Source: JBBQSN01 sp038213835
GTDB taxonomy: Bacteria; Actinomycetota; Actinomycetes; Actinomycetales; CAWJMD01
Assembly (NCBI GenBank): GCA_038213835.1
Contig: JBBQSN010000043.1
Location: 1 to 23,413 of the forward strand
DNA length: 23,413 nt
Direction of reading: 5' to 3'
Within the stretch, counting starts at the first letter, position 1. Every line of letters begins with the position of its first letter. Shown piece by piece: positions 15,686 to 22,425 of the stretch. A program made the translations under genes and the position numbers. Below the pieces are notes generated by a model, which searched no databases, was not told where the DNA came from, and saw only the letters and a list, made by a program, of their open reading frames with translations.

Positions 15686-16581
15686 GCACCACGACCACCA
15701 CGACCAGCGTCCGCGACTGGGCCGCCGGGGCACGCCCCCGCACGCTGCCCGCCGCGATCGCCCCGGTCCTGGTCGGCACCGGGGCGGCGCTCGACCTCGG
15801 CGCTGTCCAGCCGCTGAGAGCCGTTCTCGCCCTGGTCGTCTCGCTCGCCCTCCAGGTGGCCGTCAACTACGCCAACGACTACTCCGACGGCATCCGCGGC
15901 ACCGACGCCGACCGGGTCGGACCCGTCCGGCTCGTCGGGCAGGGCCTCGCCGCCCCCGCCGCGGTGCGCCGCGCGGCGTTCCTCTGCTTCGGCGTCGCCG
16001 CCGTCGCTGGGCTCGCCCTGGTCGTGCTCAGCGGCACCTGGTGGCTGCTCGCGGTGGGCGCGGCCGCGATCCTCGCCGCCTGGTACTACACCGGCGGCCG
16101 GAACCCCTACGGCTACCAGGGTCTCGGCGAGCTGTTCGTCTTCGTCTTCTTCGGGCTCGTCGCCGTGCTCGGCACGACGTACACCCAGGCGCTCGAGGTC
16201 AGCCTGGCCGCCGTGCCGGCCGCCGTCGCGGTCGGCTTCCTGGCCTGCGCCATCCTCGTGGCCAACAACCTGCGCGACGTCCACACCGACGTCGACAGCG
16301 GCAAGCGCACCCTGGCGGTGCGGATCGGCGAGCGGCGCACCCGCCTGCTGTACGCGGTGCTCGTCGGCGGCGCCTTCGTCTGCGCCCTGCTGATCGCCGT
16401 CACGGGCGCCCCCGAGCACCTGCCCGTGCTGCTCGTGCTGGCCGTCGTCCCGCTCGGGGTGCTGCCCGTCCTGGCCGTGCTGCGCGGCGCGTGGGGCCCC
16501 GCGCTGGTCCCGGTGCTCGGCGCCACGGGACGGCTCGAGCTGCTCTTCTCCCTCGTCCTGGCCCTCGCCCTGGCAGCATGA
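15682..16581 (+). CDS. menA: 1,4-Dihydroxy-2-naphthoate polyprenyltransferase
   Basis: MenA is a UbiA-family integral membrane enzyme that attaches the polyprenyl tail to dihydroxynaphthoate. The 299-residue product has about eight or nine hydrophobic segments. Its two aspartate-rich motifs are NDYSDGIRGTDADR (65-78) and NNLRDVHTDVDSGKRT (195-210), which bind the Mg2+-diphosphate of the prenyl donor. The N-terminus has a run of seven threonines after Ser2. The GTG at 15682 overlaps the menE TGA by four bases. A -10-like TACCCT (15670-15675) ends six bases before it, so menA may also have its own promoter within the end of menE. Confidence 0.95.
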   Translation: MSTTTTTTSVRDWAAGARPRTLPAAIAPVLVGTGAALDLGAVQPLRAVLALVVSLALQVAVNYANDYSDGIRGTDADRVGPVRLVGQGLAAPAAVRRAAFLCFGVAAVAGLALVVLSGTWWLLAVGAAAILAAWYYTGGRNPYGYQGLGELFVFVFFGLVAVLGTTYTQALEVSLAAVPAAVAVGFLACAILVANNLRDVHTDVDSGKRTLAVRIGERRTRLLYAVLVGGAFVCALLIAVTGAPEHLPVLLVLAVVPLGVLPVLAVLRGAWGPALVPVLGATGRLELLFSLVLALALAA

Positions 16582-16871
16582 TCTGCGTGCTGGAACCAGA
16601 TATCCGCGTCCTCGACGAGCACGTCTACGCCGTCGACGTCACCCGCGACGACGAGACCGTCTCCGCGCACACCGTGCGGGTGCCGGCCGAGCTGACGCAG
16701 GGGTGGGGCATCGACCTGCCGTCGGAGCCGCCGCTGGTGCGCGCGGCGGTCGAGCTGCTGGTGGAGCACCACGGCTCTGACCTGCCCGACGACTTCACCC
16801 TCACCGACGACGCGGTGGCCTACGACGGCTTCCTGGACCAGCTGCGGCAGCGGATCTCCACCGGTCCTTGA
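16578..16871 (+). CDS. Small conserved-looking protein of unknown function, coupled to menA
   Basis: This ORF of 97 residues starts with an ATG that overlaps the menA stop (ATGA, 16578-16581), so it is probably translated with menA. A GTG at 16587 is an alternative start. The product is acidic and soluble, with no signal peptide, membrane segment or cofactor motif. VYAVDVTRDDETVSAHTVRV suggests a beta-hairpin. A helical middle (PPLVRAAVELLVEH) follows, then a C-terminal segment with YDGFLDQLRQRI. I recall similar short hypothetical proteins in actinobacteria but know no function. The position suggests, but does not show, a link with menaquinone synthesis. It ends in the hairpin shared with the convergent DUF4229 gene. 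Confidence 0.75.
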   Translation: MICVLEPDIRVLDEHVYAVDVTRDDETVSAHTVRVPAELTQGWGIDLPSEPPLVRAAVELLVEHHGSDLPDDFTLTDDAVAYDGFLDQLRQRISTGP

Positions 16872-16890
16872 GCCGGCCGGGACCGGCTCA
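16869..16890. terminator. Bidirectional terminator made of two stop codons
   Basis: TGAGCCGG (16869-16876) and CCGGCTCA (16883-16890) form an exact 8-bp stem with a 6-base loop. The TGA in the left arm is the stop of the menA-linked small gene. The TCA in the right arm is the complement of the stop of the convergent DUF4229 gene. The same short hairpin can therefore end both transcripts. There is no U-tract. Confidence 0.5.
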
Positions 16891-17154
16891 GCGCCCGGAC
16901 TCGGCGTCCTCGTCGTCGGCGTCGCGGTCGATCCCCGAGGCGCCGCCGGGACGCCTCCGTCCGGCGACCTGGTCCTCGATCGCCTGCGCCGCCTGCTCGC
17001 GCGGCAGCTTCAGCAGGACGTAGGACAGGGTCACCGAGATCAGCGCGGTGAGCAGCAGCCACAGCCAGCCGCGCGCGCCCACCACCCACAGCACCGCGCC
17101 CACGGCGACGAGCAGGGTGAGGCGCAGGATCGAGTACCGCACGAAGGGACCCAC
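16888..17154 (-). CDS. DUF4229 family membrane protein
   Basis: This gene encodes a small actinobacterial membrane protein of 88 residues. It has two hydrophobic segments (about 8-25 and 28-48), the pattern YVLLKLPREQAAQAIEDQVAG right after the second, and a charged acidic tail. This is the DUF4229 layout; its function is not known. Members often occur close to menA in actinobacteria, as here, which hints at a role near quinone metabolism. The start is GTG at 17154, without a Shine-Dalgarno. A -10-like TACCCT (minus strand, 17161-17166) ends six bases before it. Confidence 0.82.
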   Translation of the reverse strand: MGPFVRYSILRLTLLVAVGAVLWVVGARGWLWLLLTALISVTLSYVLLKLPREQAAQAIEDQVAGRRRPGGASGIDRDADDEDAESGR

Positions 17155-17160
17155 GCGACC

Positions 17161-17166
17161 AGGGTA
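17161..17166 (-). promoter_or_regulatory. -10-like box of the DUF4229 gene
   Basis: TACCCT on the minus strand ends six bases before the GTG at 17154, the leaderless arrangement. Confidence 0.45.
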
Positions 17167-17201
17167 GGCCGTCCATCCCCTGCCTCCGGGCCCAGCCCGG
17201 G

Positions 17202-17651
17202 TCAGCCCGGGAGAGGGCCGGGACGTCCTTCCCAGCGGGTCGACAGGATCACCGTGGTGCGGGTGCGGGCCACGCCGCGCAGCCGCCGGATCTTGGCGAT
17301 GACGTGCTCCAGGGCTGCGGTGTCGGCCGAGCGGACGAAGATGACGAACTCCTCGTCGCCGGCGACGAACCAGCAGTCCTCCACCTCGGGGACCTCGCGC
17401 AGCCGCCGGGCGACGTCGTCGGACTCGGCGTTGTCGCTGGAGTAGATGCCGACCAGGGCGCTGACCCCGAGGCCGACGGCCACCGGGTCGACCCCGGCGT
17501 GGAATCCGGTGACGACCCCGCGCTCCTCCAGCCGCCGGACCCGCTCCTGGACGCTCGGGCCGGACAAGCCGACCTGGCGCCCGAGCTCGGCGAACGGCAC
17601 CCGACCGTTCACCCGCAGCGCCGTGACGAGGGCGCGGTCTATGTCGTCCAC
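17202..17651 (-). CDS. Lrp/AsnC family transcriptional regulator
   Basis: This gene encodes a 149-residue regulator of the Lrp/AsnC (feast/famine) family. The N-terminal helix-turn-helix covers VDDIDRALVTALRVNGRVPF and LGRQVGLSGPSVQERVRRLE (up to about residue 43). VVTGFHAGVDPVAVGL links it to the C-terminal effector and oligomerisation domain (SALVGIYS, VEDCWFVAGDEEFVIFVRS, RTTVILSTRWEG). Such proteins sense amino acids or related small molecules. The start is GTG at 17651; a -10-like CAGACT (minus strand, 17658-17663) ends six bases before it. The inverted repeat at 17756-17783 lies about 100 bases upstream and could be its own binding site. Targets cannot be read from the sequence. Confidence 0.92.
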   Translation of the reverse strand: MDDIDRALVTALRVNGRVPFAELGRQVGLSGPSVQERVRRLEERGVVTGFHAGVDPVAVGLGVSALVGIYSSDNAESDDVARRLREVPEVEDCWFVAGDEEFVIFVRSADTAALEHVIAKIRRLRGVARTRTTVILSTRWEGRPGPLPG

Positions 17652-17657
17652 GGGCAC

Positions 17658-17663
17658 AGTCTG
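17658..17663 (-). promoter_or_regulatory. -10-like box of the Lrp/AsnC gene
   Basis: CAGACT on the minus strand ends six bases before the GTG at 17651. It supports this start over an in-frame GTG two codons upstream. Confidence 0.4.
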
Positions 17664-17755
17664 CCTGCGTGGCCGGAGCCGGGAGGAGACCGGCCGCCCA
17701 CCAGGGGTGAGGTCCGCCACATCCCCTCCAGAATCGGACGCATCGATCGAGGAAT

Positions 17756-17783
17756 CTAAGGCAACTACCGGGCGTTGCCTTAG
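17756..17783. promoter_or_regulatory. 10-base inverted repeat overlapping the promoter of a small ORF
   Basis: CTAAGGCAAC (17756-17765) and GTTGCCTTAG (17774-17783) are exact inverted copies separated by TACCGGGC. The right arm overlaps a good -10 box, TAGAAT (17781-17786), and the left arm covers the place of the -35, for which no hexamer is seen. This is the classic layout of a repressor operator. I do not recognise the motif. The Lrp/AsnC gene next door is the simplest candidate binder. Confidence 0.6.
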
Positions 17784-17827
17784 AATAAGAGCACCAACCC
17801 GAGTTCTACCAAGGAGATGAAGTCCAG

Positions 17828-17935
17828 ATGGCTCCCGCCGTCGAGATGGCCCAGACCCACGCAGCCGACCTGCGTCGTGACGCCGAGACCTGGCGCACCC
17901 GCCGCGAGGCCCGCCGCGGCCGCCGCGCCGCCTGA
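17828..17935 (+). CDS. 35-residue basic peptide of unknown function
   Basis: A short ORF (ATG 17828, TGA 17933-17935) encodes 35 residues beginning MAPAVEMAQTHAADLRRDAE. The second half contains ten arginines and only two acidic residues. A helical, amphipathic, nucleic-acid-binding-like peptide is likely. AAGGAG (17811-17816) lies eleven bases upstream, in a leader of about 36 bases that follows the -10 TAGAAT. A strong terminator begins 63 bases past the stop. An earlier ATG at 17817 touches the Shine-Dalgarno and opens a long frame that runs through the terminator and the next gene, so I reject it. The ORF could be a real small protein or part of a small regulatory RNA. I do not know a family for it. 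Confidence 0.5.
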   Translation: MAPAVEMAQTHAADLRRDAETWRTRREARRGRRAA

Positions 17936-17998
17936 GGCGCCCCGCCCTCGGCACGGCTCCGGACGCAGCGGGCCACGACCGACCGGGCACGTCCACCG

Positions 17999-18029
17999 AG
18001 GACCCCGTCCCCCAAGGGACCGGGGTCCT
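17999..18029 (+). terminator. Strong intrinsic terminator after the small ORF
   Basis: AGGACCCCGTCCC and GGGACCGGGGTCCT pair as two stem blocks of 8 and 5 bp with one bulged C and a CCAA loop, followed by TTCGTG. It is the strongest hairpin in the window. It closes the short transcript that begins near 17792. Confidence 0.75.
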
Positions 18030-18087
18030 TCGTGCGTCCGGGGAACCCAGCCCGCCCGTCCGCAGGGTGAACCCCGCCCGCGCCTCG

Positions 18088-18093
18088 TACAGT
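18088..18093 (+). promoter_or_regulatory. -10 box of the PLDc_N-type gene
   Basis: TACAGT ends six bases before the GTG start at 18100, the spacing expected for a leaderless mRNA. No clear -35 hexamer is present. Confidence 0.4.
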
Positions 18094-18099
18094 GGTGGG

Positions 18100-18411
18100 G
18101 TGATCCGCGCGTTGATGGTCCTGGTCCCGCTCGCCCTGACCCTGTACGCCCTGATCGACTGCATCCGCACCGACGACTCGCAGATCAGGGGCCTGCCCAA
18201 GATCGTCTGGGTCCTGATCGTCGTCCTGCTCTGGGTGGTGGGCCCGCTGGCGTGGATCTTCGCCGGCCGCGACCGCAGCTGGCAGCTCCCGGAGCGGCCA
18301 GCGCCGCCGCGACAGGTGGCCCCGGACGACGACCCCGACTTCCTGCGCGGCCTCGATCTGGAACGCAAGCGGCGGCGACAGCGCGAGCCCGGCGAGGAGG
18401 ACCCCGCCTGA
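18100..18411 (+). CDS. PLDc_N-domain (phospholipase D nuclease N-terminal-like) membrane protein
   Basis: This gene encodes a 103-residue membrane protein. The first hydrophobic segment (about 3-21, LMVLVPLALTLYALIDCI) leads into a short polar loop, RTDDSQIRGLPK. The second segment (about 34-55) ends in GPLAWIFAGRDR. This is the PLDc_N pattern, seen at the N-terminus of cardiolipin synthases and in many stand-alone actinobacterial proteins. There is no HKD catalytic motif, so it is not an enzyme of that type. The C-terminal 40 residues are charged (DDDPDFLRGLDLERKRRRQ). GTG at 18100 is chosen from the -10 spacing; an upstream GTG at 18067 is in frame. It is convergent with ccsB, ten bases away. 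Confidence 0.82.
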   Translation: MIRALMVLVPLALTLYALIDCIRTDDSQIRGLPKIVWVLIVVLLWVVGPLAWIFAGRDRSWQLPERPAPPRQVAPDDDPDFLRGLDLERKRRRQREPGEEDPA

Positions 18412-18421
18412 GGGCGGGAGC

Positions 18422-19402
18422 TCAGCCGATCCCGGCGTAGGAGTGCTCGCCGGAGAAGAAGATATTGACCACGCCGAAGTTGAGCAGCACGCAGACGAAA
18501 CCGGCGATCGCCAGGTAGGTGGCGCGGCGGCCGTCCCAGCCGCGGGTGGCACGGGCGTGCAGGTAGGCCGCGTAGACGACCCAGATGACGAACGTCCAGA
18601 CCTCCTTCGGGTCCCAGCCCCAGTACCGGCCCCAGGCCTTCTCCGCCCAGATCGCGCCTGCGACCAGGGTGAACGTCCACAACGGGAACGACACCGCGAC
18701 CAGTCGGTAGCCGAGCGCCTCGAGGTCGGCCGCGCGGGGCAGCCGGTCCATGAACGCGCCCCGGGTCGGCGGGGTGCCGGCCGCGCGGGCCTGCTGGCGG
18801 CGGTCCTGCACCAGCTGGAGCACGTGCACCGAGAAGCCGAGGGTGAACAGCGCGCTGGAGATGAACGCGATCGAGACGTGCACGACCAGGAACGGGCTCT
18901 GCAGCGCCGGCACCAGCTGGGCCGACTCGGTGTAGAGCACCGTGACCGCGAGGCCGAGGGTGAGCAGCACCGGCCCGACGGAGAAGACCCCCAGCCAGCG
19001 AAGGTCGCGACGCCAGACGACCAGGCCGAGGAAGACCGCGCTCACGACGAACGAGCCGGTGACGGCGAACTCGTACATGTTGCCCCAGGGCACCCGGGAC
19101 GCCGACAGCCCGCGCGTGAGCACGGCCGCCAGGTGCAGCCCGGTCGCGAGCCAGGTGAGCGAGGTGGCGATGCCGGCCGCTCGGCTCGACCTGGCTCCCG
19201 CCATCGGCGGACGCTCGGCGGCGTCGTCGACCGGGGCGCCGGAACCGACCAGGACCTTCTCCTGCGCCGCAACGGCACGGGCCGAGCGGCCGCCGCGGGA
19301 GGACAGGTCGGTGGCGTAGCCGAGGAGGGCGCCGCTGTAGGCCGCCATCGAGGAGTACACCAGGACGTTGCTCACCTGCGCGAGCGTGGTGTCGACCGAC
19401 AT
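18422..19402 (-). CDS. ccsB: Cytochrome c biogenesis protein CcsB (ResC-type heme handler)
   Basis: This is the heme-handling membrane subunit of System II cytochrome c maturation (ResC/CcsA type). It works with ResB to move heme across the membrane and attach it to apocytochromes. The 326-residue product has about eight hydrophobic segments. The tryptophan-rich WWD heme motif is WGRYWGWDPKEVWTF (257-271). Histidines at 90, 175 and 282 are candidate heme ligands. A polar, poorly conserved stretch of about 40 residues follows the first membrane helix. The ATG at 19402 follows the resB stop with no gap (TAGATG), with AGGAG just upstream. It is the last gene of the operon in the window. Confidence 0.94.
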   Translation of the reverse strand: MSVDTTLAQVSNVLVYSSMAAYSGALLGYATDLSSRGGRSARAVAAQEKVLVGSGAPVDDAAERPPMAGARSSRAAGIATSLTWLATGLHLAAVLTRGLSASRVPWGNMYEFAVTGSFVVSAVFLGLVVWRRDLRWLGVFSVGPVLLTLGLAVTVLYTESAQLVPALQSPFLVVHVSIAFISSALFTLGFSVHVLQLVQDRRQQARAAGTPPTRGAFMDRLPRAADLEALGYRLVAVSFPLWTFTLVAGAIWAEKAWGRYWGWDPKEVWTFVIWVVYAAYLHARATRGWDGRRATYLAIAGFVCVLLNFGVVNIFFSGEHSYAGIG

Positions 19403-21052
19403 CTACTCTCCTGGTTCCTGGTTCGGCTCCGTGGCGGTGCCGTCGAGCCGTTCTCGCAGCCGCGTGGTGAGCTGGGCGACCTCGGCCTCCAGCCGCGGGT
19501 CCTCGCTGCGTGCCAGGGCTGCGACCTCCACCACGATAACCCCGGCTCCCGGACCGTCCGCGGGGGCCTCGGGGCCCCGGCCGGAGACCTTCACCCAGAC
19601 CCTGCGACGAGGGACGAACAACGACGCGACCAGCCCCACGATGGCGAGCACCGAGAAGCCGAGCGCCCAGCCCTTGGCGGGGTCGTGCCGCACGCCGAAC
19701 GCCGCGAACCGGTCGATCCGCTCGAGCGTGACGCTGCCCGCGCCGTCCGGCAGGTCGATGCTCTCGCCGGGGCTGAGGCCGACCGCGAACGGGGTCCGGT
19801 CGTCGTCGGTCAGCTGGGTCATCGAGGTGGTGTCGAGCTCGTACACCGACTGCGCTTCGCCGCCGTCGAGCCCGAGGTCGCCCGTCCACGCCGTGAAGAA
19901 CCAGCGCGGGTCGAGGGCGTCGGGGAAGACCGAGACCGGGCCGCGCTCGGCGTCCATCTCCCAGGTCGGCAGGAAGATCCCCTGCAGCCCCACCTGCGGC
20001 TCGGTCTCCAGCACCTTCACCACGCCCGGCGACTCGTAGAACCGGCCCTGCGGGACGAACACGACCGGCCCGGACTTCACCACCCGTCCCTGCGTGTCGC
20101 GCACCGTGACCACCGGGGCGTAACCGTTGCCCTGCAGGTACACGTTGGTGCCCTGGACCGGCAGGGGCTGGTTCACCCGGATCGTACGCTCCACCGGGTC
20201 GGCCCCGGGCTCGTCGACCACGGTCACGGCGGCCTCGAAGTCGCGTGGCGCCGCGAACTGGTTGCCGGCGGCGTCGGTCTCGAACGCCACGGTCAGGTCG
20301 TCCAGGGTCAGCTGGAACGGCGGCAGGTCGCCCTCGTCGACCCAGGTCCCCGGGTCGAAGGTGTCATACGCCACCAGCGAGTTCGCGAAACCCGTCCCGG
20401 TGGTCAGCAGGAACTGCCCGCGGTAGCCGGTCAGCGACCCGAGGGCCACCGCCACGAGCAGGCCCAGCAGGGCGACGTGGAACAGCAGGTTGCCGGTCTC
20501 GCGCAGGTAGCCCCGCTCGGCCGAGACGGCGCCGCCACGGACGTCGACCCGGTACCGCTTGCCGCGCAGGAGCTCTCGTGCAGCCTCGGCGACCTCGGAC
20601 TCGGACGCCTCGACCTCGAAGGACGCATGCGCCGGCATCCGCTGCATCCGCGACGGTGGCCGCGGCGGGCGTGCGCGCATCGCCGCCAGGTGCACCCGGG
20701 TGCGGGGCACCACGCAGCCGACCAGGGAGACGAACAGCAGCAGGTACACCGCGGAGAACCAGACCGAGGAGTAGACGTCGAACATGCCGAGCCGGTCCAG
20801 CCAGGGCGACAGCTCGGGGTGCTCGGCCCGGTACCGCGTGACCTGCGTGGCGTCGACACCGCGCTGCGGGAACACCGACCCCGGCAGGGCGCCGATCGCG
20901 AGCAGCATCAGCAGGAACAGCGCGGTGCGCATGCTGGTGAGCTGGCGCCAGGCCCAGCGCAGCAGGCCGATGGCGCCGAGGGACGGCAACGCGGGGTCGT
21001 CGCGCTCCGGACGGGGCGCGTCGGAGCGGCTCGCGACGAGGTCGTCGGGCAT
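19403..21052 (-). CDS. resB: Cytochrome c biogenesis protein ResB
   Basis: ResB is the partner of CcsB in System II. The 549-residue product has a cytoplasmic N-terminus, then hydrophobic segments at TALFLLMLLAIGALPGSVFP and VWFSAVYLLLFVSLVGCVVP and a third at LLFHVALLGLLVAVALGSLT. A large extracytoplasmic domain follows, with a final membrane segment ALGFSVLAIVGLVASLFVPR near residue 475. The signatures include PGSVFPQRG, GYLRETGNLLFHVALLG and GYRGQFLLTTG. The ATG at 21052 overlaps the ccdA stop as TGATG. Confidence 0.94.
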   Translation of the reverse strand: MPDDLVASRSDAPRPERDDPALPSLGAIGLLRWAWRQLTSMRTALFLLMLLAIGALPGSVFPQRGVDATQVTRYRAEHPELSPWLDRLGMFDVYSSVWFSAVYLLLFVSLVGCVVPRTRVHLAAMRARPPRPPSRMQRMPAHASFEVEASESEVAEAARELLRGKRYRVDVRGGAVSAERGYLRETGNLLFHVALLGLLVAVALGSLTGYRGQFLLTTGTGFANSLVAYDTFDPGTWVDEGDLPPFQLTLDDLTVAFETDAAGNQFAAPRDFEAAVTVVDEPGADPVERTIRVNQPLPVQGTNVYLQGNGYAPVVTVRDTQGRVVKSGPVVFVPQGRFYESPGVVKVLETEPQVGLQGIFLPTWEMDAERGPVSVFPDALDPRWFFTAWTGDLGLDGGEAQSVYELDTTSMTQLTDDDRTPFAVGLSPGESIDLPDGAGSVTLERIDRFAAFGVRHDPAKGWALGFSVLAIVGLVASLFVPRRRVWVKVSGRGPEAPADGPGAGVIVVEVAALARSEDPRLEAEVAQLTTRLRERLDGTATEPNQEPGE

Positions 21053-21807
21053 CAGATGATGGTCCTGAAGCCGGAGTCGCCCTCGATCCAGATCCGCACG
21101 GCGTCGACCCACTCGGTCCACACCCCGCTGACCAGGAGCAGCCCGACCACCACGAGCATCCCGCCGCCGAACCGCGAGATCCCACGGCGGTGGGCACGCA
21201 GCAGGTCGAGCACCCGGCCGCTGCGGCCGAGACCGGCGGCCACCAGCACGAACGGCAGGCCGAGGCCCAGGCAGTAGGCGAGCGCGAGCACCGCGCCGCG
21301 GCCCGCTCCGCCGGTCTGGACGCTCAGCAGCGCGACGGCGCTGAACACCGGACCGATGCACGGCGCCCAGCCGAGGCCGAACACGACACCCAGCACCGGA
21401 GCACCCGCGAGACCGGCGGCGGGACGCCAGGGGAGCCGCTTCTCGGACGAGCCACCCGGTACCCAGCCGAGGAAGACCAGACCCATGGCCACCACGAGAA
21501 CGCCCAGCACGCGCGCGATCTCGTCGCTCCAGCGGAACAGCACCTCGCCGAGGCCGCCGGCGGTGAAGCCCACCAGGACGAACACCACGCTGAACCCGAC
21601 CACGAACAGCAGTGCGCCGAGCAGCACCCGCCAGCGGCGCTGCCGCTCCAGGTCGACCCCGGACAGCCCGGTGACGTACCCGAGGTAGCCCGGCACCAGG
21701 GGGAGCACGCAGGGGGAGGCGAACGAGACCAGGCCGGCGAGCATCGCGATCGGCAGAGCGGCGAGCAGCGACCCCGACAGCACCTGCTCGCTCAGGCCCT
21801 CACCCAT
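21052..21807 (-). CDS. ccdA: Cytochrome c biogenesis protein CcdA (thiol-disulfide transporter)
   Basis: CcdA passes reducing power from cytoplasmic thioredoxin across the membrane to the extracytoplasmic thioredoxin ResA, keeping apocytochrome heme-binding cysteines reduced. The 251-residue product has six hydrophobic segments. The two redox cysteines are C33 in SFASPCVLPLVPGYLGY and C150 in LGWAPCIGPV, each in the characteristic Pro-Cys context. The ATG at 21807 follows the resA stop by 21 bases; the ribosome-binding site is weak (GCGGGGCG). Confidence 0.95.
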   Translation of the reverse strand: MGEGLSEQVLSGSLLAALPIAMLAGLVSFASPCVLPLVPGYLGYVTGLSGVDLERQRRWRVLLGALLFVVGFSVVFVLVGFTAGGLGEVLFRWSDEIARVLGVLVVAMGLVFLGWVPGGSSEKRLPWRPAAGLAGAPVLGVVFGLGWAPCIGPVFSAVALLSVQTGGAGRGAVLALAYCLGLGLPFVLVAAGLGRSGRVLDLLRAHRRGISRFGGGMLVVVGLLLVSGVWTEWVDAVRIWIEGDSGFRTII

Positions 21808-21828
21808 GCCGGCACGCGCCCCGCACGG

Positions 21829-22425
21829 TCACGGCGTCTCCTCGACGACGTCCTGCACCAGGGTGCGCAGCACCGAGCCGTCGGCGCGGCCGGAGATGCG
21901 GGCGGCGACCCGGCCCTCGCGGTCCAGCACCAGCGTGGTGGGGACGGCGTTGGGCACCAGCTGGCCGCGCAGCGCGAGCACCGCCGCGCCCTGCTCGTCG
22001 ACGATCGTCGGATAGGGGACGTCGAAGGTCTCCTGGAAGGCGAGGGCGCCCGCGGCGTCGTCGCGGGTGTTGATCCCGACGAACCGCACGCCGTCGGCCT
22101 CGCTCGCACGCGCGGTCTCGACGAGGTCGGGGGCCTCGACCCGGCAGGGGCCGCAGGCGGCGTACCAGAGGTTGAGGACGACGACCTCGCCCCGCAGGTC
22201 GGCGAGGTCGAGCGGTTCCCCCTCGGCCGTCGTGCCCGACACCTCGACCGGCTCGCCCCGTTCCTGAGGCGCCAGCTCGGCGTAGACGCCGTCGGCACCG
22301 ACGTAGCCCTTGGAGTCGCCGTCACGGGCCTGCTCGCCGACGGACCCCATCGCGGTGCACCCCGCGAGCGCGAGCGCGCAGACGGGCAGGGCGAGGCCGG
22401 CCAGCAGCCGGGGACGCCGCCTCAC
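21829..22425 (-). CDS. resA: TlpA/ResA-like thioredoxin lipoprotein
   Basis: This gene encodes a membrane-anchored extracytoplasmic thioredoxin that reduces the CxxCH cysteines of apocytochrome c, fed by CcdA. The 198-residue product starts with a lipoprotein signal: basic MRRRPR, a hydrophobic stretch and the lipobox LALAGC with the lipidated Cys at residue 23. The redox site is WYAACGPCRVEAP (C91, C94), of the CGPC type. The later blocks VRFVGINTRDD and VPNAVPTTLVLDREGR, with the cis-proline region, fit the TlpA family. The start is GTG at 22425, overlapping the phosphatase stop by four bases (GTGA). Confidence 0.92.
   Translation of the reverse strand: MRRRPRLLAGLALPVCALALAGCTAMGSVGEQARDGDSKGYVGADGVYAELAPQERGEPVEVSGTTAEGEPLDLADLRGEVVVLNLWYAACGPCRVEAPDLVETARASEADGVRFVGINTRDDAAGALAFQETFDVPYPTIVDEQGAAVLALRGQLVPNAVPTTLVLDREGRVAARISGRADGSVLRTLVQDVVEETP

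Noticed and set aside
17817..18440. A 207-codon frame starting at ATG 17817
   Set aside because: The ATG directly abuts the Shine-Dalgarno. The frame passes through a strong terminator and overlaps the PLDc_N-type gene in another frame, and its Pro/Arg/Ala-rich product looks like a shadow.
18443..21277. A 944-codon open frame on the plus strand
   Set aside because: It lies antisense to ccsB and resB, is dominated by Arg, Gly, Asp, His and Gln typical of shadow frames in GC-rich DNA, and has no recognisable domain.
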